NCBI RefSeq assembly: GCF_902833145.1
Contig: NZ_CADFEN010000001.1
Location: 621,994-685,993 of the forward strand
Source of the DNA: Burkholderia sp. BCC0506
GTDB taxonomy: Bacteria > Pseudomonadota > Gammaproteobacteria > Burkholderiales > Burkholderiaceae
Length of the DNA stretch: 64,000 bases
Reading direction: 5' to 3'
Notes under the pieces: generated by a model
Told to the model about the DNA's origin: nothing
What the model saw: the letters and a program-made list of their open reading frames with translations, nothing else
The model's database searches: none
Shown: one piece after another, positions 1 through 8,494 of the stretch
How positions within the stretch are numbered: the stretch's first letter is position 1
Layout: each line of letters starts with the position of its first letter
Made by a program: the position numbers and the translations under genes

Positions 1-721
1 TCTCGGCGCCTTCGAAGCCGCCGAGCGTCGCGTATTCGCCGAGCGGCATGCCGGCCAGGCGCTCGGGATCGCGCTCGAGCAGATCGAGAAAACGCGCATC
101 CCATTCGGGATTGTTGAAGCCCGAGCGCTCGCCGTGCACCTGATGCGACAACCCGCCGGTCGCGACGATCGCGACGCGCAGGTCCTCCGGATAGCTTTCG
201 ATCGCGCGGCGCAGCGCCTGGCCGAGCCGGTAGAAGCGGCGCGCGGACGGCACCGGCAGTTGCAGCACGCCCATCTGCAGCGGCACCAGTTGCACCGGCC
301 AGTCGGGCCGGTGCGGACACAGCACCGACAGCGGCGAGAAGCAGCCATGGTCGAGCGGCTTGCTCTGGAAGAACGACATGTCGAACTCGTCGGCCATCAG
401 CGACCGGCCGATATGCGCGGCCAGCGCCGGGTGGCCGGCGATCGGCGGCAGGTCGCGCGCGCCGCCGCCTTCGTCCGCCGGATGCCACTGCGGTCCGACG
501 CCGAGCGAGAACGCCGAATAGTGATCAAAGAAGAACGACGTCACGTGGTCGTTGTAGATGAACAGCAGCACGTCGGGACGCTTGTCGGCGAGCCACCCGG
601 CCAACGGCGCGAAGTTTTCGAAGATCGGCGCCCAGACGGGATCGTCGCGCTTGTTCTTGTCGAACGCGAACCCGATCGTGGGCGTGTGGGAGGCCGCGAT
701 GCCTCCGATAATCCGTGCCAT
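1..721 (-). CDS. LigB-type class III extradiol ring-cleavage dioxygenase (protocatechuate 4,5-dioxygenase beta / gallate dioxygenase-like), 3' end outside window
   Basis: The first 240 residues are visible and the gene runs off the left edge. The N-terminus (MARIIGGIAASHTP) and the segments FIYNDH and ATGGLSHQ match LigB/GalA-type non-haem iron dioxygenases, which cleave protocatechuate or gallate meta to the hydroxyls. His12, His59 and, as the last codon in view, Glu240 sit where LigB has its Fe(II) ligands. His193 matches the catalytic base. The ATG has GGAG about 9 bases upstream. Gallate dioxygenases carry an extra LigA-like C-terminal domain, so the missing 3' part is needed to tell the two apart. 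It lies 75 bp downstream of a membrane-protein gene in the same direction, and a double-HTH LysR regulator is divergent; I infer aromatic-acid catabolism. Confidence 0.85.
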   Translation of the reverse strand, partial: MARIIGGIAASHTPTIGFAFDKNKRDDPVWAPIFENFAPLAGWLADKRPDVLLFIYNDHVTSFFFDHYSAFSLGVGPQWHPADEGGGARDLPPIAGHPALAAHIGRSLMADEFDMSFFQSKPLDHGCFSPLSVLCPHRPDWPVQLVPLQMGVLQLPVPSARRFYRLGQALRRAIESYPEDLRVAIVATGGLSHQVHGERSGFNNPEWDARFLDLLERDPERLAGMPLGEYATLGGFEGAE

Positions 722-795
722 GCCAATGCTCCTTCGTGATGCTCTGATGCGGTCCGGCCACGCCGGCCATTGCGGATTGAATGCGTGCGCGTTCG

Positions 796-1335
796 CTACG
801 CGCGCCCGTGCGGCTGCGGCGCAAGGCTGCGCTTGACGACCAGCGCGAGCGGAACGGCGAACACGAAATGCGACATGAACCCGCCGATGATCACGTTCGG
901 GTCGAAATAGTTCGGATGATTGCTCGACGCGATCATGATCAGCGCGTGCATCACGATCCATGCGACGATCGCGAAGAACAGCGCGACGAACGTCGCCTCG
1001 AAGCCGCGCCGGCAGAACCACGGCCAGATCGCCGCGAACACGATGCCCCACGACAGCGCGAACGCGAAATGGATCGCGGTGCCGATGAAGTATGCGCCGA
1101 TGCCGAGCGCGTCCTGTGCGGCCCTGCCGAACACGAGTCCCGTCGCGTTGCGCGGGATGCCGGCGAGCGGCATCAGATGCTGGGTGCCAACCCACACGAG
1201 CGCCTCGTAGACCCAGATCAGCACCGCGCCCGCGAACCCGCCGCGAATACCGGCGCGTACCGTGTAGGAAAGCGGCGTGCTGCCCGCCGATGCGTCCGCC
1301 AGTTCGCGTGCTCCGATGATGTGCTGCCGTCCCAT
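796..1335 (-). CDS. small multi-pass membrane protein, YagU/DUF1440-like layout
   Basis: About 179 residues with four hydrophobic segments, roughly residues 35-50, 80-105, 110-135 and 155-170. I chose the ATG at 1335 because GAGG lies just upstream; a longer reading to 1404 has a basic, low-quality N-terminus. Size and layout (short N-tail, a first helix rich in Gly and Ala, two central helices, a basic C-terminus) resemble YagU/DUF1440 inner-membrane proteins, but I recognise no diagnostic motif, so the family call is tentative. It lies directly upstream of the extradiol dioxygenase in the same direction and could be co-transcribed with it. Function unknown; a transport or stress role would be speculation. 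Confidence 0.6.
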   Translation of the reverse strand: MGRQHIIGARELADASAGSTPLSYTVRAGIRGGFAGAVLIWVYEALVWVGTQHLMPLAGIPRNATGLVFGRAAQDALGIGAYFIGTAIHFAFALSWGIVFAAIWPWFCRRGFEATFVALFFAIVAWIVMHALIMIASSNHPNYFDPNVIIGGFMSHFVFAVPLALVVKRSLAPQPHGRA

Positions 1336-1494
1336 TACGCTGCCTCGCTCGTAGTTGGAGGTGCCGCGCCACGCGCCAGCCCCTTTTCGTGATCGGACGA
1401 ACAATGAATCAGATGGCGGCCCGATGCGCCGGCAACCGCGTGCTTGCGGCTCCCGGGATTGAAATTACTCAGTCGCGGCCGGGGCAATATATTT

Positions 1495-1523
1495 AGGGTA
1501 AACCCTTATAACCCGACGTAACC
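1495..1523. promoter_or_regulatory. operator-like TA(A)ACC direct repeats in the divergent promoter region
   Basis: The 473 bp between the membrane-protein gene and the LysR gene contain no gene. An AT-rich core at about 1480-1530 holds TAAACC at 1499, TAACC at 1509 and TAACC at 1519, exactly ten bases apart, so one face of the helix carries three half-sites. The first lies inside the interrupted palindrome AGGGT-AA-ACCCT (1495-1506). LysR regulators of protocatechuate genes such as PcaQ recognise ATAACC-type half-sites. I infer that this is the binding region of the neighbouring LysR protein controlling the leftward dioxygenase genes. Confidence 0.4.
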
Positions 1524-1808
1524 GCATATCCGGCAAGCGCTCAACCGGCACGCGCACCGCGTCGCCGATGGCCCGGAAGCCCGCCGGATATGGCGCTCGC
1601 GCGGCCGCGTCCGGCGGCGAGCGAGCCGCAGCCGGTCGCTCGGCGATTCACATCCGATAAATAAAACAGATGGGCCGATAAGCACGACGCAAGCTCCGCG
1701 ACCGCCGTTCCGGTAAAGTCGTTCAACCCGCTGCGCCGCCGGCGCAGGCCGCACGGATGCACGTATGCCGTATGCTCGGCCGCCGCGACGCACACCGCCC
1801 GAACACCC

Positions 1809-3059
1809 ATGGACAACACCGACCTTCCGAATCTCGCCTGCCTGTACGCGGTGCAGCGCGTTGCCGAAACGGGCAGCGTGAGCCGCGCCGCCGCGACGCT
1901 GTTTCGCGCGCAGTCGGCCGTCACGCGCGCGGTGCAGGAACTCGAAGCGGCCGTCGGCGAAGCGCTGTTCGACCGCAAGCCGACCGGCATGCTGGCGACG
2001 CCGGTCGGCCGTGCGGTGCTCAAGCGCGCAGAGCGTGTGATCGCCGAACTCGGCGCGCTCGCGAACTGGTGTGCGCTGCGCCAGTCGCGCCGCCGCGCAT
2101 CGACCGACGGCGGCCTGCCGGCTTACCTGCTCAACACGCGGCGGCTCCTGCTGTTCTCGACGCTCGCGCGGCACCGTCACATGCCGAGCGCCGCGCGTGC
2201 GCTCGGCGTCACGCAGCCGGCCGTCAGCAGCGCGATCCGGATTCTCGAGAGCGGCGCGGGTTTCGCGCTGTTCCATCGGCATCCGCGCGGCCTGCTGCTG
2301 ACGGCCGACGGCGAGACGTTCCTGCTGCACGTGCGGCGCGCGCTGAACGAACTGCGGCACGTCGCCGACGACGTCGCGGCGCTGCACGGCAGCATCCAGG
2401 GTGTCGTGACCGTCGGTGCGCTGCCGCTCGGCCGCACGCTGATGCTGCCCGAAGCGGTCGCGCGCGTCGTCACGCGGTTTCCGAAGGTGCACGTGATCAC
2501 CGACGAAAGCGCGTACGAGGCGCTCGTCGCCGGCGTGCGCGCGGGTGACATCGACTTCATCCTCGGCGCGCTGCGCGCGAGCGATCCGGCGAACGACCTC
2601 GAGAACGAACGATTGATGTCCGAGAACCTCGTCGTGCTCGCGCGCCACAATCACCCGCTCGCCGGCGTGCGCAACCTCACGCTCGCGAGCCTCGCCGGTG
2701 CGCAATGGATCCTGCCGCGCAGCCACTCGCCTGCGCTCGGGCTGTTCGAGTCGCTGTTCCGGCGCATGAAACTCAAGCCGCCGATGCCGACGGTCGAGAG
2801 CGCCGACCTTGCGATAATACGCGGCCTGCTGCTGCACACAGACATGCTCGCGGTGCTGTCCGCGCAGCAGTTGCACTACGAATGCGAAGCGGGGCTGCTG
2901 GTCGTGCTCGATGTGCCGCTGCGCGAAACGACTCGGGACATCGGGCTGATGACGCGCGCCGGCAGCCCGCCGTCGCCGGCCGCGCGCGCGTTGATCGACG
3001 CGATTCGCGTGGTGGCGACCGAGGTCGCACGCACGCCGCACGCTAAACGTGGACGGTGA
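1809..3059 (+). CDS. LysR-family transcriptional regulator with two N-terminal HTH domains
   Basis: 416 residues, about 110 longer than a normal LysR protein. A first winged HTH occupies roughly residues 9-72 (SVSRAAATLFRAQSAVTRAV). A second complete one follows at about 112-176 (MPSAARALGVTQPAVSSAIR), before an ordinary substrate-binding domain from about 195 to 405. Tandem-HTH LysR proteins are known among regulators of protocatechuate and gallate ring-cleavage pathways in the GbpR/PcaQ-like subfamily. That fits the extradiol dioxygenase transcribed away from it. The likely effector is the aromatic substrate or a ring-cleavage product (inference). The gene starts at an ATG close to the alignment start of LysR proteins; no strong ribosome-binding site is visible. 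Confidence 0.85.
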   Translation: MDNTDLPNLACLYAVQRVAETGSVSRAAATLFRAQSAVTRAVQELEAAVGEALFDRKPTGMLATPVGRAVLKRAERVIAELGALANWCALRQSRRRASTDGGLPAYLLNTRRLLLFSTLARHRHMPSAARALGVTQPAVSSAIRILESGAGFALFHRHPRGLLLTADGETFLLHVRRALNELRHVADDVAALHGSIQGVVTVGALPLGRTLMLPEAVARVVTRFPKVHVITDESAYEALVAGVRAGDIDFILGALRASDPANDLENERLMSENLVVLARHNHPLAGVRNLTLASLAGAQWILPRSHSPALGLFESLFRRMKLKPPMPTVESADLAIIRGLLLHTDMLAVLSAQQLHYECEAGLLVVLDVPLRETTRDIGLMTRAGSPPSPAARALIDAIRVVATEVARTPHAKRGR

Positions 3060-3195
3060 ACGTGTCTCCGCGCTCGCCGTAAAGTACGCCGGCATCGCAC
3101 ATGAACGGTTTCAGGAACGGGAGATCGCAGGCAAATTGTTGGACGGGGGAGATATCTCTACTGCGGTGATTCGCTTCGCCGACGTAGGCCAAAAT

Positions 3196-3340
3196 AAAGT
3201 TGTCACCGTTTGCGAAGTAAAGATGTCACTTCGCCATTTCGCAGTCACCCAAGAGCTGCGAACCCTTGTGAATTCAAGGATTTGCGCGCCGCGAATTAAA
3301 GTTGTCACCGAGCGCGGCGTTGCGAAGAGCGATGTCAACT
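3196..3340. repeat. imperfect direct repeats resembling a decayed insertion-sequence end
   Basis: In the 521-bp gene-free stretch 3060-3580 the base composition drops visibly. AAAGTTGTCACC occurs at 3196-3207 and 3298-3309, with a variant AAAGATGTCACT at 3219-3230 and a decayed GCGATGTCAACT at 3329-3340. TTGCGAAG lies between the members of each pair, at 3210-3217 and 3320-3327, so the unit AAAGTTGTCACC-N-TTGCGAAG-N-GATGTCA is present twice about 100 bp apart. Arrays of short subterminal transposase sites are typical of several insertion-sequence families, including IS21. No transposase gene is present, so this is at most a remnant. A 109-codon reading frame here (3049-3378) has no recognisable protein features and I do not call it. 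Confidence 0.4.
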
Positions 3341-3421
3341 CCCTCGCGACGTCGTTGCAGCGCCGTCGGTCGCGGTAACACGTTGTTCAAAACCTGAGTT
3401 TGAGCACGCTATCGTGCCGTC

Positions 3422-3441
3422 GTGATAAGTATTCTTATCAC
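3422..3441. promoter_or_regulatory. 20-bp operator-like inverted repeat
   Basis: GTGATAAG-TATT-CTTATCAC is a perfect palindrome with 8-bp arms and a 4-bp spacer. It sits in AT-richer non-coding DNA, 140 bp beyond the end of the LD-carboxypeptidase gene. No T-run follows, so a terminator is less likely than a protein-binding site. The protein that binds is unknown. Confidence 0.35.
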
Positions 3442-3580
3442 AATACTCCGATTTCCATTCAAAACTCGTTCGTGCATTACTGCGCCACGGGGGTATGCCG
3501 CAACGCCCTTACTTTAACGAACCTTGATCGCTCGGGACAGCCGCCTTTGAATACGTGTGCCTGCCCTTCCAGATTCGACG

Positions 3581-4450
3581 CTACGCGACGAACCGGATCG
3601 CGCTGTTCTCGATGGCAGCCTCGTTGCCGTATTGCCAGGTGATGTTGCGCTGTTCATGTCCGATCGGCAGACCCGAGTAGATCGGCAGGCCGAAGCCGCC
3701 CAGCACGTCGACAAGCATCTGCTCGAGCGTGAAATCCGCGCCGTCCGGGATCGGGCAGCGCGTGAATTGCCCGAGCACGAACGCGCGGGCCCCGTCGAAC
3801 GCGCCGCTCAGACGCAGTTGCGTCAGGCTGCGGTCGAGCCGGTAACCGAATTCCGTCACGTCCTCCAGCAGTACGATCGCATCGCGTGAGCGAAGCGACC
3901 AGCGTGTACCCGCGACGCTCGCGAGCACCGTCACGTTGCCGCCGCACAAACGCCCCCGCACCGCACCAGGGGCGCCGGACAAATGCCGCAGGCTCAGCGG
4001 GGCGCGTTCGCCACCGGTCAGCACGGTGCGCATGTCGGCGCGCGTCGTGTCGTCGACCTTGGTCGCCAGGCTGTGGAATGTCGGACCATGCAACAAGCGC
4101 ACGCCGGGCCGGTCTGCGAGCGCGCAGAATAGCGACGTCGCGTCGGAAAAACCGATGATCGTCTTCGGCGTCGCGATCTCGTCGGGCAGGTGCTCGAGCA
4201 GATGCGCGCAACCGAATCCCCCTCGCGCGAGCCAGACGATATCGATTGACGGATCCATCAAGGCGCGCCGCAGATCGTCCGCGCGCTCCTCGGCGGTACC
4301 GGCGAAATAGCGGTACCGGCTGCCGAGATGTGCGCTCGTCGTGACCTTGAAGCCCCAGCTTTCGACGAGCACGATGCCGCGCTCGATGCCTTGCGGATCG
4401 GGCACACCTGCGGGCGCGACGACGCCCACTGTCTTGCGTCTTGATTCCAT
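3581..4450 (-). CDS. LD-carboxypeptidase family protein (peptidase S66, LdcA/MccF-like)
   Basis: 289 residues, normal for S66 serine peptidases. These remove the terminal D-Ala from murein tetrapeptides (LdcA) or cleave related amide bonds (MccF). The nucleophile elbow IIGFSDAT places Ser102. LLEDV gives Glu196 and PIGHE gives His265, so the Ser-Glu-His triad is complete. The RGGFG motif near residue 76 is also family-typical. No signal peptide is seen, consistent with a cytoplasmic enzyme. It is the last gene of a leftward row, 67 bp after a sugar-type binding protein. Whether it recycles murein or detoxifies a peptide-like compound cannot be told from sequence. Confidence 0.85.
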   Translation of the reverse strand: MESRRKTVGVVAPAGVPDPQGIERGIVLVESWGFKVTTSAHLGSRYRYFAGTAEERADDLRRALMDPSIDIVWLARGGFGCAHLLEHLPDEIATPKTIIGFSDATSLFCALADRPGVRLLHGPTFHSLATKVDDTTRADMRTVLTGGERAPLSLRHLSGAPGAVRGRLCGGNVTVLASVAGTRWSLRSRDAIVLLEDVTEFGYRLDRSLTQLRLSGAFDGARAFVLGQFTRCPIPDGADFTLEQMLVDVLGGFGLPIYSGLPIGHEQRNITWQYGNEAAIENSAIRFVA

Positions 4451-4517
4451 CGAACGGATACCGTGAGGATAAGAACCCGCCGAATATACCTGATGCCACC
4501 CGCGAGCCGCTCACACA

Positions 4518-5588
4518 TCAGTCGATCGCCGGAATCCACGCGGCCGTCGCCGCGTCGCTCGCGCGGAACGCCGGAAATTTCGCGCCGAGTTCGGCCACGG
4601 TATGGATGTCGTTCTTCACGAGATCGTCGCGCGTGATCAGCGTCGGCTTGACCGCGATGCGTGCGCCCGGGTTTTGCCCGGCGACCAGCAGCGCCGCGGC
4701 CCGCACCGACACGGCGCCGACGACCGCCGGATTGGTCGCGGCCGTCGCGACCCACGCACTGTTCGGTGCACGGATGGCCTCGATGTCGGCCGTCGACACG
4801 TCCGCGCTGTAGATGCGCAGCTTCGACGACAGCCGCGCCTCGTCGGCCGCGAGCTTCGCGCCGCGCGCGAATTCGTCGTACGGCGCGAATACGACACGAA
4901 TGTCCGGATTCGCGCGATACGCGGCGGCCGCCTGGTTCGCGACCGACTGCGCGATCGGATTGTCGACGGTGCCCCAGCGCGCCTTTTCCTGCACCTTCGG
5001 ATGCGCGCGCTTGAAATCGCGCCACGCGGCATCGCGCCGGTCGAGCGGCGCGAATCCGGCCACGTACACGTACCCTGCCGCGAACGCGTCGCCGTTGTCC
5101 TTCAGGGCCTGATCCAGCAGCAGGTTCGCCAGGTCGCGGTCGTTCTGCTCGATCTGCGGCACCTTCGGATTGGCGAGATCGACATCGAACGCGACGACCT
5201 TGATGCCTTTGTCCAGCGCACGCTGAACGACGTCCTTCAGCGATTCCGGCAGGCCGTGATTGACGATGATCGCGGACACGCCGATGCTGATCGCCTGCTG
5301 GATCTGCTCGCGCTGCTCGGCCGCGTCCTGCCGGCCTTCGTAGATGCGCAGATCGACGCCGAGCGCACGCGCCTGCTTCTGCGCGCCGGCTTCGTAGGCC
5401 TGGAAGAAATCGCCGGTCGACAGGTAGTTGACGAGCGCGATCTTCACGCCGCCCTTGTCGAACGGCGCCGGCGCGCCCTTGAGCGGGCCGGCCTGTGCCG
5501 CAGGCATACCGAGCACGAGCGCGGCGCCCAGCACGAGTGCACCGAGTTTCGGTTCGAGGCGCGATTTTCGGCGAAGCAACGAGCGCAT
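4518..5588 (-). CDS. periplasmic substrate-binding protein of a ribose-type ABC importer
   Basis: 356 residues. A basic N-terminus, a hydrophobic stretch (LGALVLGAALVLGMPAA) and a likely cleavage near residue 33 mark a secreted protein. The mature part has the periplasmic-binding-protein type I fold signature: KIALVNYL at the first strand, AISIGVSAIIVN near the middle, then KVVAFDVDL. This is as in RbsB-like proteins of CUT2 importers for ribose, xylose or inositol. It follows the permease and ATPase genes of the same direction after a 168-bp gap, so the importer is complete. The ligand cannot be read from sequence; no sugar kinase or isomerase is adjacent, so a non-sugar ligand is possible. 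Confidence 0.85.
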   Translation of the reverse strand: MRSLLRRKSRLEPKLGALVLGAALVLGMPAAQAGPLKGAPAPFDKGGVKIALVNYLSTGDFFQAYEAGAQKQARALGVDLRIYEGRQDAAEQREQIQQAISIGVSAIIVNHGLPESLKDVVQRALDKGIKVVAFDVDLANPKVPQIEQNDRDLANLLLDQALKDNGDAFAAGYVYVAGFAPLDRRDAAWRDFKRAHPKVQEKARWGTVDNPIAQSVANQAAAAYRANPDIRVVFAPYDEFARGAKLAADEARLSSKLRIYSADVSTADIEAIRAPNSAWVATAATNPAVVGAVSVRAAALLVAGQNPGARIAVKPTLITRDDLVKNDIHTVAELGAKFPAFRASDAATAAWIPAID

Positions 5589-5756
5589 GGCGTGTCTGTC
5601 TCCGTATAAGGACGATATCGGCTCAATCTATCAGCGCCCCGCGCGAATTCAAACCGACCGATTCGGCAATCGATATTACTTTGGATGACAAACGATCCAG
5701 GCTGATGATTCCCGGACCCTGTGCGTGCCTGTGCCAACGCCCGGCGACCTCACCCA

Positions 5757-6815
5757 TCACGCCCGGGCGTCCGCGCGGCGACCGATGCCGAACGTAAACG
5801 CCAACGCCAGCACGAGCAGCACGCCCTTGATGAAATCCTGCATATAGTACGGTGCGTTGAGCATCGTGAGCCCGTTGAGCAGCACGCCGACGAACACCGC
5901 GCCGACGACCGTGCCGAACACGTTGGGCCGCTTCGCGCCCCACACCGCGTAACCGATCAGCGCGGCGGCCACCGCGTCGAGCAGCAGCGAGTGGCCCGCG
6001 CTCACGTCGCCGCGGCCGACCCGCGCGGCGATCAGCACGCCGCCGAGCGACGCGATCGCCCCCGACACGACATACGCGGCGACACGGTAGCGCGCGGCCG
6101 GCGCACCGGCCAGCCGCGCGGCCGTTTCGTTGCCGCCGATCGCATAAATCACGCGGCCCCAGCGCGTCGCTTCCATCGTCACGCACGCCACCACCGTCAC
6201 GGCCGCGAGCAGCAGCACCGGCAACGGTACGACATCGAACACGCGCAGCCGGCCGAGCGCGAGAAACGCGTCGGGAAACACCCCCGTCGCATCCGTGCCG
6301 TCGGGCAGCACGGAACCGGTCGCGAGCGAACGGCCGCCGGTCGGGATCAGCTGCAGGCCGGCCAGCAGGAACAGCGTGCCGAGCGTCGCGAGCTGGTCGG
6401 GCACGCGCAGCCGCGTGATCAGCAAGCCGTTGAACGCCCCGGCGGCCACGCCGAGCACGACGCACGCGATCACGGCCGCCCACGCGCTGCCGTGCCAGAC
6501 GACCAGCACGTAGCTCGCGGCCATCTGCGCGGTCGCGGCCACGCTGCCGACCGACAGGTCGAAGCCACCAGCCGCGAGCGTGACCGTCACGCCGATGCCG
6601 AGCAACGCGACGATCGACACCGCCTGCAGGATGCTGAACAGATTGTCGAGGTTCAGGAACGCGGGCTCCCTGAGCGCGAACACGACCACGAGGGCGGCCA
6701 GCACGAGCAGGATGCCTGTCCGTTCGAGCAGGTCGCGCACACGCGCCAACCCGGGGCGCGACGATCGTTCGACGGGAGCAGCATGACGCACTGCGGAGGA
6801 AGTGACGGGCTTCAT
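5757..6815 (-). CDS. ribose-type (CUT2) ABC transporter permease
   Basis: 352 residues from the ATG at 6815, which overlaps the ATPase stop codon in an ATGA arrangement and so implies translational coupling. About ten hydrophobic segments are visible. The family motif region around GIGVTVTLAAGGFDLSVGSV matches RbsC/XylH permeases, where this segment follows the third helix. The second half carries the GRVIYAIGGNETAARLAG loop that contacts the ATPase. It forms the membrane channel for the importer with the upstream ATPase and the downstream binding protein. The permease appears intact; substrate unknown. Confidence 0.88.
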   Translation of the reverse strand: MKPVTSSAVRHAAPVERSSRPGLARVRDLLERTGILLVLAALVVVFALREPAFLNLDNLFSILQAVSIVALLGIGVTVTLAAGGFDLSVGSVAATAQMAASYVLVVWHGSAWAAVIACVVLGVAAGAFNGLLITRLRVPDQLATLGTLFLLAGLQLIPTGGRSLATGSVLPDGTDATGVFPDAFLALGRLRVFDVVPLPVLLLAAVTVVACVTMEATRWGRVIYAIGGNETAARLAGAPAARYRVAAYVVSGAIASLGGVLIAARVGRGDVSAGHSLLLDAVAAALIGYAVWGAKRPNVFGTVVGAVFVGVLLNGLTMLNAPYYMQDFIKGVLLVLALAFTFGIGRRADARA

Positions 6816-8392
6816 GAGCAGGCATCCTCGATGGAAGAAGTCGGAGGCAGGAAATCGAGCGTCGCGCGATCGAACCGCACGATCCGGTCGGCGATCTCGG
6901 CGGCTTCCTCGAGATCGCTGACGAACACGATCGTCGCGCGTTCGTGCGCATGACGCCGCAGCGTATCGACGATATCGGCGCGCGCACCCGCATCGATGCC
7001 CTGGAACGGCTCGTCGAGCAGCAACAGGCGCGCCGGCTCGGCATGCCAGCGCGCGAGCACGACCTTCTGCTGGTTGCCGCCGGACAGGTGCGCGACGCGA
7101 TCGTCCGGCCCGTCGCAGCGAATGCCGAATCGCGCGATCGCCGCCGCGGCCGCCGTGCGCTCGCGCGTTCGCCGCACCGCCCCGCTCGCGAACCAGCGCG
7201 ACAGGAACGGGAAGCCGATCGTGCCGGCGATCGACGCGAACGGGACGCTGTCGGGAAACAACGACGTGCGCCAGCGATCCTCGCCGGCCAGGAATACGCC
7301 GGCGCGAATCGCGTCGGCGGGCGTTCGCGGCCGCCACGGCCGGCCGTCGAGCGTCATCTCGCCGGCCGCCGCCCGCACCGCGCCGAAGATCGTCCGCGCG
7401 AGGCGCGACTTGCCGCCGCCGACCGGGCCCGCGATCGCGACGATCTCGCCGCGCCGGACCTCGAGGTCGAACGGCGTACTGGTCGGTGTCAGCCGGATCT
7501 GCCGTGCGCTGAAGCCGAAGCCGAAGCCGGAACCGGAACCGGAGTCGGCCAGCCGGGCACGTTCCAGCGCCGGGGCCGGCGCACGCGTACGCGGCAACGG
7601 CCGGCCGATCATCGTTTCCACCGCGGCGTCGAAATCGATCGGCGCGGCCAGGTCGGCGACGATCCGGCCATCGCGGACGATCGCCGCGCGATCGGCGATG
7701 CGGCGCAAATCGCCGAGCCGATGCGACACCAGCAGGATGGCGACGCCGTCGCGGCGCAACGCGTCCACCAGCACGAACAGCCGCTCGGCCTCCGCTGCCG
7801 ACAGGCTGGCAGTCGGTTCATCGAGGATCAGCAACGACGGCTGCCCGGCCAGCGCACGGGCCAAGGTCACGCGCTGCTGGTCGGCCAGCGACAGCGATGC
7901 GAGCGGCGCCGCCAAGTCGACGTCGAGCCCGACCCGCGCGGCGAGCGTGCGCGCCGCGGCACGCCGGGCGGCCGGCGGCACGTGCCACGGCGAGGCCGGG
8001 TCGCACAGCCGGTCGAGCAGCAGGTTGTCGGCGATCGACAGCGTCGGCACGACGGCGTCGGCCACCGACTGGTGCACGGTCGCGACGCCGAGCCGCTTGG
8101 CCGCGTGCGGCGACGCCGGCCGATAGGGTTCGCCGCGTAGCGTCAGCGTGCCGCTGTCCGCTTGCAGCGCGCCGCTCAGGATCTTGACGAAGGTCGACTT
8201 GCCCGCGCCGTTCGCGCCCATCAGCGCGACGACTTCGCCGGCGCCGATCGACAGGTCGAGCGCCGACAGCGCGACGGTCGCGTCGAAACGCTTCGCGATG
8301 CCCGTGGCGCTCAGGACCGGCGGCGACGCCGATCGAGGGGCTCGATCTTCGCGCCGCATCGCGCCCATGGTTTCGTTCGTCGCGCTATTCAT
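6812..8392 (-). CDS. ribose-type (CUT2) ABC transporter ATP-binding protein, two fused ATPase domains
   Basis: 526 residues with two nucleotide-binding domains, as in RbsA. Domain one has Walker A GANGAGKST, a signature LSLADQQ (degenerate relative to LSGGQ) and Walker B LLILDEPTA. Domain two has a degenerate Walker A GPVGGGKS, signature LSGGNQQ and Walker B LLLLDEPF. One degenerate site is usual in this family. The linker near residues 288-297 is a short Ser/Gly/Phe repeat (SGSGSGFGFGF), encoded by near-tandem six-base units. It precedes the permease with a 4-bp overlap. The start has further in-frame ATGs at codons 9 and 12, so the exact N-terminus is uncertain by a dozen residues. Confidence 0.88.
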   Translation of the reverse strand: MNSATNETMGAMRREDRAPRSASPPVLSATGIAKRFDATVALSALDLSIGAGEVVALMGANGAGKSTFVKILSGALQADSGTLTLRGEPYRPASPHAAKRLGVATVHQSVADAVVPTLSIADNLLLDRLCDPASPWHVPPAARRAAARTLAARVGLDVDLAAPLASLSLADQQRVTLARALAGQPSLLILDEPTASLSAAEAERLFVLVDALRRDGVAILLVSHRLGDLRRIADRAAIVRDGRIVADLAAPIDFDAAVETMIGRPLPRTRAPAPALERARLADSGSGSGFGFGFSARQIRLTPTSTPFDLEVRRGEIVAIAGPVGGGKSRLARTIFGAVRAAAGEMTLDGRPWRPRTPADAIRAGVFLAGEDRWRTSLFPDSVPFASIAGTIGFPFLSRWFASGAVRRTRERTAAAAAIARFGIRCDGPDDRVAHLSGGNQQKVVLARWHAEPARLLLLDEPFQGIDAGARADIVDTLRRHAHERATIVFVSDLEEAAEIADRIVRFDRATLDFLPPTSSIEDACS

Positions 8393-8494
8393 GCCGGAAG
8401 ATGCCGGTCGGCACGATGCGGTTGCGGCAGGAACAGTACGTCATCGATCATGTCACGCCACTCCGATGAAAGTCGTCCGGGATCGATCGGCTGG

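Noticed and set aside
134-739. Rightward 201-codon frame, Arg/His/Glu-rich
   Set aside because: Antisense shadow of the LigB-type dioxygenase, which has clear iron-ligand motifs; low-complexity composition typical of GC-rich antisense frames.
1506-3095. Leftward 529-codon frame opposite the LysR gene
   Set aside because: Composition is Arg/Gln/His-rich without domains; the rightward frame has two HTH domains and an effector domain.
3049-3378. 109-codon rightward frame after the LysR gene
   Set aside because: Overlaps the TGTCA repeats, has no ribosome-binding site and no protein-like features; the DNA looks like a mobile-element relic.
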